A stretch of DNA of 8,144 bases from Chloroflexota bacterium. Lineage in GTDB: Bacteria > Chloroflexota > UBA4733. The position numbers were made by a program, and so were the translations under genes. This document shows positions 1 to 6,187 of this stretch, in pieces; the stretch's first letter is position 1; each line of letters opens with the position of its first letter. The notes under the pieces were generated by a model. The model saw nothing but the letters and a program-made list of their open reading frames with translations, made no database searches and had not been told where the DNA came from. Location of the stretch: the NCBI GenBank assembly GCA_025449435.1, contig JANWJO010000042.1, forward strand, positions 1 through 8,144, in the 5' to 3' direction.

Positions 1-9
1 CATCCCCAG

Positions 10-34
10 CCCTTCCCTGGTCCCCGGGGAAGGG
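10..34 (-). terminator. Hairpin downstream of the last gene, possible transcription end
   Basis: CCCTTCCC (10-17) and GGGAAGGG (27-34) are perfect 8-bp arms around a 9-nt loop. The hairpin begins 14 bases past the transferase TAA on the minus strand. No T-tract follows on the transcript side (CTGGGGATG comes next), so it is not a classical intrinsic terminator. It may work with Rho, protect the 3' end, or be a copy of an interspersed intergenic hairpin element. Confidence 0.4.
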
Positions 35-47
35 AGTAACCACAACC

Positions 48-788
48 TTACGCCGCCAGAGCCAGCGCGGCGGCACAGCCGTGGCGTACGGGCACGTCAA
101 ACACGCGCCAGGTGGCAGGGCTGGTGGAGAGGTCGGGCCCGGCCACAGCCACCACGCCGTCGGGGCCGGGCTGGTGCACGCTGAAAGCGGACAGGGGCAC
201 CGTAAGGCCATCGCCACGGGCTTTCAAGTAGGCTTCCTTGCGCGTCCAGATCTGGTAGAAGGCCGGCACGCGATCACCTGAGGGCAATGCTTCGAGCGCT
301 TGTACCTCGGCTGGGGAGAAGAAGCGCTGCGCGAGATGGTCTACGGGCATGCCCGCCCGCATCTCCTCGATGTCTACACCCACTTCACGGCCAGCGGCGA
401 GCGCACAGAGCAACATGTCGCCACTGTGGGACACGTTGAACCGCAGCATGCTGTGTGTGGTGGGCAGTTCGGGCTTGCCGTGCGGACCGTACTCGAAGGT
501 TATCTCTGCTGGTTCGAGGTCAAGGCAAGCAGCAAGTAAGCGGCGCAGGGTGGCGCGGCCCACCACGAAGCGCTGTGCGTACTTAGTGTCGAGGTACCGC
601 GTGGCACGCTGGCGTTCGCTGGCGCTGAGGAACTGGCCGATCCGCTCCACTTCGGCGTTCGTGGCGCACAGCGAGTGCTCGAACAGCACGACTGCACCGG
701 ACTCAAGCGCCGGCAGGATGCCGGGCGGTTCCTGCACCTGTTTGAGCGAATGAAGGTGAAAGACGGTAACAGGCGGCACGGGGGTCAC
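48..788 (-). CDS. Sfp-type 4'-phosphopantetheinyl transferase
   Basis: This cytoplasmic enzyme would move the 4'-phosphopantetheine arm of coenzyme A onto the conserved serine of carrier domains, making the two PCPs encoded upstream active. The 246-residue length fits the Sfp/Gsp/HetI group rather than the short AcpS type. Motifs seen in order are GRATLRRLL (78-85), YGPHGKPEL (100-108), FNVSHSGD (117-124), GVDIEEM (137-143, with the Mg-binding pair D139 and E141), and WTRKEAYLKARGDGL (181-195, with E185 and K189). The start is GTG at 788-786. Its first four bases, GTGA, overlap the TGA stop of the NRPS gene, and a GGAG sits 8 nt upstream inside that gene, so translation is probably coupled. 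It ends in TAA just before a hairpin and looks like the last gene of the operon. Family assignment is secure; which carrier domains it serves is inferred from position. Confidence 0.96.
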   Translation of the reverse strand: MTPVPPVTVFHLHSLKQVQEPPGILPALESGAVVLFEHSLCATNAEVERIGQFLSASERQRATRYLDTKYAQRFVVGRATLRRLLAACLDLEPAEITFEYGPHGKPELPTTHSMLRFNVSHSGDMLLCALAAGREVGVDIEEMRAGMPVDHLAQRFFSPAEVQALEALPSGDRVPAFYQIWTRKEAYLKARGDGLTVPLSAFSVHQPGPDGVVAVAGPDLSTSPATWRVFDVPVRHGCAAALALAA

Positions 789-3700
789 GATGTAGTCTCC
801 ATCGCTCGCTGCATGGTGGCGGTGAGCTCGGTAGCAACGTAGGACACCAACGGATTGAGCAAGAGCATCACGTGGTCGCCGGGAACAGCGTGGACATGCA
901 ACCCACCCTTGACCAGCCGTGGCCAGCCGCTGCGCGAATCGAGGATATGCAGCGGAACCGGTGAGGTGCTCGGCCAGAACAGGTCAAGGCTGCCCGGGTA
1001 GGGGCGTGGCACGTAGCGTAACCACAGATCACGCGCGGCGTCTGTTTCAGCGGCGTTCGTGATATCCCAGCCGAGTCCTCTCCCAAAGATGCGCTGCCAG
1101 AGGTAATCAAACCAGTGAGCCTGGTGGCGATGGACACGTTCGGTCACCCGCTCCTGTGCTATCACATGGCGTGTCCGTACATATTCCGGGAGATCCCGCA
1201 CGCCGATGTACGGCAGCAGTTTCAGGGACATGGCCAGGCGTCGCGGCAGCGCGGCAAGGCGTGACCAGGGGAGCCAGTCGTGGCCACCCGGAGCATCCAC
1301 ATCGAACATCGCCAGCATGCCAACCTGCTCGCCCTGTTCATAGAACTGCTGAGCCAGCTCGTAGGCGACCGTACCACCGAAGGAATGCCCGGCCAGTAGG
1401 TAGGGGCCGTGGGGCTGCACGCGCTGTATGTCGCGCAGGTACTCTCCGGCCAGTTGCTCCACGCTGAGGCGCACACCGCTCTTGTCGAGCAATGTGCGGA
1501 ACAGGGCATACACCGGTTGGTCGTTCCCGAGGTGCCGAACCAGGTGGCGCAAATACAAGTGGTGCGTGCCGGCCCCCGGGATGATGAACAGCGGCTGGCG
1601 ATAGCCGTTAGGCTGCACCGGCACGATGGTGCTCGTGGCAGCCTCGGTCGCCTGGTGCTCCACCACCTCGGCGAGTGCGGCGATCGTGGGTGCGCTAAAC
1701 AGCACACTGGGCGGCAGGGTCACACCCAAGCGCTGGCCCATCTCCATGAACGCGCGTGCCGCCAGCAAGGAATGGCCACCCAAATCGAAGAAGTTGTCGC
1801 GTACGCCCACGCGCTCCCTATCCAGCACAGTGGCCCAGATCTTGGCAAGCGCTCGCTCCGTGGGCGTACGTGGAGCCAGGTAGCCGGTTGCCAGTTCTGG
1901 CCGGCTGGTCTGTGGCGCGGGCAGTAGCTTGCGATCCACCTTTTTACTCGGCGTCAAGGGGTAGGCGGTGAGCCACACCACCGCGTTGGGCAGCATGAAA
2001 TCGGGGAGCGTGTGCGCGGCAAACCGGCGCAGCTCGTCGGTTGGCGGGCGCCGGCCGTTGCGCGCAATGAGATAGGCCACCAACTTCTCGTCGCCTGGCA
2101 CGTCCTGGCGTGCCACCACCACCGCCTCGCGCACGTCAGGGTGGCCCAGCAACACATGCTCCACTTCGCCGGTTTCGACCCGGTGTCCGCGGATCTTCAC
2201 CTGCGTGTCGATGCGGCCGAGAAAATCCACCATACCTGCAGACCGGAAGCAGGCGAGATCGCCGGTGCGATATAGCCGGGCAGCCGGATCAGCGCTCCAT
2301 GCGTTGGGGACGAAGCGTTCTGCTGTGAGTTCGGGCCTGCGGAGATAGCCAATGGCCAGGCCATCCCCGCCGATGCACAACTCGCCGGCGACGCCCACCG
2401 GCACGGGCTGCTGGTGGCGGTCGAGCACATACAGCTGCGTATTGGCCACAGGGGTGCCAAGTGGCGCCACGCTGGCGACATCGCCGGCGTCACAGCGCCA
2501 GAACGAGGTCCACACCGATGCTTCCGTCGGGCCGTAACAGTTGATGAGCGCCGTGTCGGGAAACATGCGGAGGTGGCGCTGCATAAGGTCGGCCGGGAGC
2601 GCCTCACCGCCCACGAACACGCGCTGCAGCGTGGAGCAACGCGCGTAACCGGGTTCGGCGATGAGCAAGCCCAGGAGCGCGGGAGACGTGTGCAGGTCGG
2701 TCACTGCGCCGCGCTGCATGTGGGCCACCATGGCGTTGGGATTGTGGGTGAGGTCCTCCGCCGGTACGGTGAGCTCGGCGCCAGTGGATAGCGTATAAAA
2801 CATCTCGAACAGCGATACGTCGAAGCCCAGTGGCACTCCCTGGAGCACGCGAGCGCCCGGGCCACAGCCGAACTCCTGCGCTGCGTACTGCAGAAGGTTG
2901 GCCACGCCGCGGTGGGGAACGACTACTCCTTTGGGCTGGCCGGTCGAGCCCGACGTGTAGGTGATGTAGGCTGGCGACAGCGGATTGCTTGGCGCGTGCG
3001 GGAGTTCGGGCACCGCCCGGTCGAGGTCGCGCAGAACAGCCTCCAGGAGGACCTTGGGCGCTGCCGTAGGCGGTACCTTGTCCACGAGCGCAGCCTGAGT
3101 GAGGACGAGCGCTGGGTGAGCGTCTGCAAGCATGTAGGCTAGGCGCGCTGCGGGGTAGGTGATGTCCAGCGGCAAGTAAGCGCTGCCGGCCTTGAGCAGG
3201 GCCAGGAGGGCGATGACCACGCTGGCGGAGCGGTCCAAGCACACGGCGACCAGTGTGCCGGGGCCGGCGCCACGCTGGGCAAGGTGGCGCGCGAGCTGGT
3301 CCACGCGCTGCGCCAGTTGACTGTAGGTGAAGGTGCTGCCGGCATCGCGCAGGGCAATGCCATCTGGCGTGCGGCGTGCCTGCTGTTCCACCAGCTCGTG
3401 GATCAGCGCCGGGGGATACGGGCGCTCAGTGGCCACCCATTCGTGCAGTTGCTGCTGCAACTCGACAGGTGTGAGCATGCCCAACTGGCTAACCCGCTGC
3501 TCGGGGTGGGCAAGCATGTTGATCAACAGCGTTTGCCAGTGCTTCGCAATTTGGGCGACACGTTGCGGGGTAAACAGGTCAGTGGCATAGCTAAACCGGC
3601 CACTGATCTCTTCGGCACGGCCGTCCAACTCCAGGTAGAGATCGAACTTGGCACTGCCTGTTGTGACGTCCATCTGGGTAATCGCCCAGTCTTCTGGAGG

Positions 3701-4897
3701 GGGCGCTTGTGGCGGCTCCAATGTGAACGACACGTTGAACATGGGGCTCTGACCTGGCTCGCGTACAGGTTGGAAGGTCTGCACCATGCGGTCGAATGGC
3801 ACACCGTCGTGCCTCACGGCGATCAGTGACTTGCGCCACAGTTGTTGAAGGAGTTCACGGACGGTGGGGTCGCCGGTAAAGTCGCCGTATACCACAATGG
3901 TGCGCAAAAAGTAGCCGAGCAAGAGGTTGAGCCCGGGCTCGTTCCGTTTCGCGTACACACTTCCAATAGGGAACGCATCCTGGCCACTGTACCGGTGCAA
4001 CACGGCGAACAGCGAGCTGAGCAGAACGGTATACAGCGTGACGCTTTCTCGGCGGGCGAACTCGCGTAATGCGTTGCTCAGATCACGTCCGAGTTCGACC
4101 TTGTGTGCAGCACCGTCGTTGGAGCGGGTCTGTGGCAGCGACCTGTCGCTCGGCAGGGCGAGCACAGGGAGCGGCTGGGGTAATTCCGTGCGCCAGAATG
4201 CCAGCCCCTCCGCAATTGCGGCCTCGGACTGTTGTTGCGCTTCCCACCACGCATAGTCGGCGTATTGCACGGGCAGCGGCGACAAGGGAGAGGGTAATCC
4301 TTGCACAAAGGCCGCGTACAGCGCAGCGACTTCGTGGGCAAACAAGCCATACAGGGCGTGACCGTCGAAAATGATGTGGTGAAAGGTGAAGTACAGGCGG
4401 TGGTGGTCGGGCGCCATCCTCAGCACCAGGCACCGCCACAACGGCGCACACGTGAGGTCAAACGGGCGGCGCGCGTCGGCGGTGGCGAGCCGCTCCGCTT
4501 CAGCTTCTTGCTGCGCTGGCGGCATCTGGCTGAGGTCGGAAAAGGGCAAGGTCACGGTGTAGGGTTCCTGGATGTGCTGCACGAGCTGACCGTTGACCAT
4601 GGCGATCCCGGTGCGCCACACTTCGTGGCGGCGAACGATTTCGGCGAGTACGCGCTCCATCACGTGCAGGTCGAACGGCCCGTCGCGGTGGATCGTGACC
4701 GGCTCGTTATACAGCAGCGGGTTGGGAGCGAACTGGCTGTGGAGCCACAGCTGGCGCTGACCAGCGGAGGCGTAGGGAACAGCACCATCAGGGCGGTGAG
4801 CGTAGCGCACCGGGGGCCGTTGCTCCAGAGGGGTCGCGCCGTTGCGGAGGCGCTCAAGCACGGCGCGCTTGGCCGGGGTCAGCTCTCTGGCTGCCAC
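785..4897 (-). CDS. NRPS terminating module, C-A-PCP-TE
   Basis: This protein selects one amino acid, couples it to the residue delivered by the upstream A-PCP protein, and releases the product. Numbering is from the GTG at 4897 (1370 aa). The condensation domain spans about 38-475 with HHIIFDG at 173-179. The adenylation domain spans about 495-1000 with YTSGSTGQPKG (647-657), YGPTE (788-792), YRTGD (876-880) and catalytic K986. The carrier domain (about 1008-1080) has DNFFDLGGHSLL with phosphopantetheine site S1043. The type I thioesterase (about 1098-1365) has GHSFGG with S1172, probable D1199 (or D1201) and PGDH with H1342, so the triad looks intact. The A pocket, aligned by eye to GrsA, reads D-V-F-H-F-G-C-V-W-K, which I cannot assign. 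No epimerase or methyltransferase domain is present. An in-frame TTG at 4927 directly abuts the P450 stop, but the GTG has an excellent Shine-Dalgarno 8 nt upstream and the TTG has none. The stop overlaps the transferase start (GTGA). Confidence 0.96.
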   Translation of the reverse strand: MAARELTPAKRAVLERLRNGATPLEQRPPVRYAHRPDGAVPYASAGQRQLWLHSQFAPNPLLYNEPVTIHRDGPFDLHVMERVLAEIVRRHEVWRTGIAMVNGQLVQHIQEPYTVTLPFSDLSQMPPAQQEAEAERLATADARRPFDLTCAPLWRCLVLRMAPDHHRLYFTFHHIIFDGHALYGLFAHEVAALYAAFVQGLPSPLSPLPVQYADYAWWEAQQQSEAAIAEGLAFWRTELPQPLPVLALPSDRSLPQTRSNDGAAHKVELGRDLSNALREFARRESVTLYTVLLSSLFAVLHRYSGQDAFPIGSVYAKRNEPGLNLLLGYFLRTIVVYGDFTGDPTVRELLQQLWRKSLIAVRHDGVPFDRMVQTFQPVREPGQSPMFNVSFTLEPPQAPPPEDWAITQMDVTTGSAKFDLYLELDGRAEEISGRFSYATDLFTPQRVAQIAKHWQTLLINMLAHPEQRVSQLGMLTPVELQQQLHEWVATERPYPPALIHELVEQQARRTPDGIALRDAGSTFTYSQLAQRVDQLARHLAQRGAGPGTLVAVCLDRSASVVIALLALLKAGSAYLPLDITYPAARLAYMLADAHPALVLTQAALVDKVPPTAAPKVLLEAVLRDLDRAVPELPHAPSNPLSPAYITYTSGSTGQPKGVVVPHRGVANLLQYAAQEFGCGPGARVLQGVPLGFDVSLFEMFYTLSTGAELTVPAEDLTHNPNAMVAHMQRGAVTDLHTSPALLGLLIAEPGYARCSTLQRVFVGGEALPADLMQRHLRMFPDTALINCYGPTEASVWTSFWRCDAGDVASVAPLGTPVANTQLYVLDRHQQPVPVGVAGELCIGGDGLAIGYLRRPELTAERFVPNAWSADPAARLYRTGDLACFRSAGMVDFLGRIDTQVKIRGHRVETGEVEHVLLGHPDVREAVVVARQDVPGDEKLVAYLIARNGRRPPTDELRRFAAHTLPDFMLPNAVVWLTAYPLTPSKKVDRKLLPAPQTSRPELATGYLAPRTPTERALAKIWATVLDRERVGVRDNFFDLGGHSLLAARAFMEMGQRLGVTLPPSVLFSAPTIAALAEVVEHQATEAATSTIVPVQPNGYRQPLFIIPGAGTHHLYLRHLVRHLGNDQPVYALFRTLLDKSGVRLSVEQLAGEYLRDIQRVQPHGPYLLAGHSFGGTVAYELAQQFYEQGEQVGMLAMFDVDAPGGHDWLPWSRLAALPRRLAMSLKLLPYIGVRDLPEYVRTRHVIAQERVTERVHRHQAHWFDYLWQRIFGRGLGWDITNAAETDAARDLWLRYVPRPYPGSLDLFWPSTSPVPLHILDSRSGWPRLVKGGLHVHAVPGDHVMLLLNPLVSYVATELTATMQRAMETTS
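797..800 (-). promoter_or_regulatory. Ribosome binding site of the phosphopantetheinyl transferase
   Basis: GGAG on the minus strand lies 8 nt upstream of the GTG at 788, within the last codons of the NRPS gene. It supports the chosen start and reinitiation at the GTGA overlap. Confidence 0.6.
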
Positions 4898-4905
4898 AGC
4901 GTTTG

Positions 4906-4916
4906 CCCCCCTTCCT
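4906..4916 (-). promoter_or_regulatory. Shine-Dalgarno that decides the NRPS start
   Basis: On the minus strand this reads AGGAAGGGGGG and ends 8 nt before GTG at 4897. It lies inside the possible ten-codon extension from the TTG at 4927. That TTG has no purine-rich element at a suitable distance. The GTG start leaves a 30-nt gap after the P450 stop and gives an N terminus (MAARELTPAKRAVLERL) typical of NRPS proteins that begin with a C domain. Confidence 0.75.
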
Positions 4917-4927
4917 CGCGCACCCAA

Positions 4928-6187
4928 TTATGATGACAATGCGTCGAACGTGACGTGCAGTTCCTTCAGTCCACGTAGGCTAAGATTAGCGCGAAATTCG
5001 ATGGGTGCGTCAGCCAGACGCATGTGGGGTAGCCTGGCCACGGCAGAGCCCAGGGCTATCTCCCCTTCCAGCCGCGCAAGTGGCGACCCAAAGCAGAAAT
5101 GCGCGGCCCAGCCAAACGCAAGATGGCGGTTATCGCTGCGTTGGATGTCGAAGACATCTGGATCAGGAAATCGTTCGGGGTCCCGATTCGCAGCAGCCGT
5201 GAGGGCAAGTACCGTTTGGCCATGCTTGATGACCTTGCCGCCCAGCTCCATGTCTTCGGGTGCCACACGCATGGTTTGCTGGCTGGGGCTCTCGAAGCGC
5301 AACACCTCCTCGACGGCGGACGCAATCAAGTCGGGCTGGCAGCGTAGCAGCGCGAGTTGGTCGGGGTGACGCAGCAAGGTGAGGATGCCGTTGCCGATGA
5401 GGTTGGTCGTGGTCTCCTGGCCGCCTACCATGGTGAGGATGGTGTTGGCCATGACTTCAGTATCGCTCAGGATGTCGCCGTCAATATCGGTGCTCAAAAA
5501 GGCGCTGATGAGGCCACCCGCCGGGTGCCTGCGCTGTTGCTCGAAGATCCTGCTGAAATAGGCGACCATGGCGCGCACGCTCGCAGCTACTTTGTGCACA
5601 CGATCGGGTTCGTGCTGAAAGTTGCCGAGCACCATGGCGAAATCCTGCGACCACTCCTTGAGTTGGGGGGCGTCGCCAAGCGGCAAACCCAGCAACTCGG
5701 CGATGACGATAGCAGGCAACTGACTGGCCAGGCCCGCCACAATATCCATACCGCCGGTGGGCAGGGCTGCATCCAGTAGGCCATCGACCAGCGTGGTGAT
5801 ATGGTCACGCAACCCATGAACGTGACGCGGCGTGAAGGCCTTGGTAGCAAGGCGGCGAATGCGCGTATGCGCTGGCGCATCCAAAAACAGCATCTGGCTG
5901 GCCATGAGTTCGGTGACCGGGATGAGCATTTCAAGGCCGATGGCCTGCAAGTACTCGCTGGAGGGGATGCGATTAACCGAACAGTGCTGCAACGCGGTCA
6001 AGACGTCGGCGTAGCGGGTCACCACCCAGGCGTGCAGGAATGGGTCCCAATGGACCGGGTCTTCCTCGCGCAAACGGCGATACAAGGGGTAGGGGTTGCT
6101 CAATACCGCCGGATCGAGCAGGTGATACAAGCTGAGTTCGCGTTGCCGCGTGTTGGATGGGTGCGCTGGCGTTACACGCGGGCTCAC
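4928..6187 (-). CDS. Cytochrome P450, probable tailoring monooxygenase
   Basis: This is a soluble bacterial class I P450 of 419 residues with no membrane anchor, expected to use external ferredoxin and reductase, neither of which is encoded here. Motifs seen are HTRIRRL (107-113, C-helix), GGQETT (255-260, I-helix acid-Thr oxygen-activation motif), EVLR (294-297, ExxR) and FGWAAHFCFG (358-367), where C365 is the haem thiolate. In the last motif the usual fourth-position glycine (FGxGxHxC) is alanine (A361, GCC). The C terminus carries the common RGLKEL element (405-410). The GTG start at 6187 overlaps the A-PCP stop as GTGA and lacks a clear Shine-Dalgarno, so it likely depends on translational coupling. 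Its place between an A-PCP protein and the next NRPS module suggests it oxidises the PCP-bound amino acid, probably at the beta carbon, by analogy with NovI, NikQ and OxyD. Oxidation or cross-linking of the released product is the main alternative. Family is secure; substrate is inferred. Confidence 0.95.
   Translation of the reverse strand: MSPRVTPAHPSNTRQRELSLYHLLDPAVLSNPYPLYRRLREEDPVHWDPFLHAWVVTRYADVLTALQHCSVNRIPSSEYLQAIGLEMLIPVTELMASQMLFLDAPAHTRIRRLATKAFTPRHVHGLRDHITTLVDGLLDAALPTGGMDIVAGLASQLPAIVIAELLGLPLGDAPQLKEWSQDFAMVLGNFQHEPDRVHKVAASVRAMVAYFSRIFEQQRRHPAGGLISAFLSTDIDGDILSDTEVMANTILTMVGGQETTTNLIGNGILTLLRHPDQLALLRCQPDLIASAVEEVLRFESPSQQTMRVAPEDMELGGKVIKHGQTVLALTAAANRDPERFPDPDVFDIQRSDNRHLAFGWAAHFCFGSPLARLEGEIALGSAVARLPHMRLADAPIEFRANLSLRGLKELHVTFDALSS

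Noticed and set aside
10..34. Classical Rho-independent terminator
   Set aside because: The stem is strong but no run of T follows on the minus strand, so only a weak terminator or hairpin call is made.
2604..3242. A 212-codon minus-strand frame inside the NRPS gene
   Set aside because: It is an out-of-frame reading of the second A domain, Arg/Pro/Ala-rich low-information sequence, while the real frame keeps all A-domain motifs.
785..4897. Epimerisation or methyltransferase domain in the NRPS
   Set aside because: C, A, PCP and TE motifs account for the whole protein with normal linker lengths, leaving no room for another domain.
4301..4933. A 210-codon plus-strand open frame opposite the NRPS condensation domain
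   Set aside because: It lies entirely antisense to a domain with clear motifs, has no recognisable domain, and is expected from third-position GC bias.
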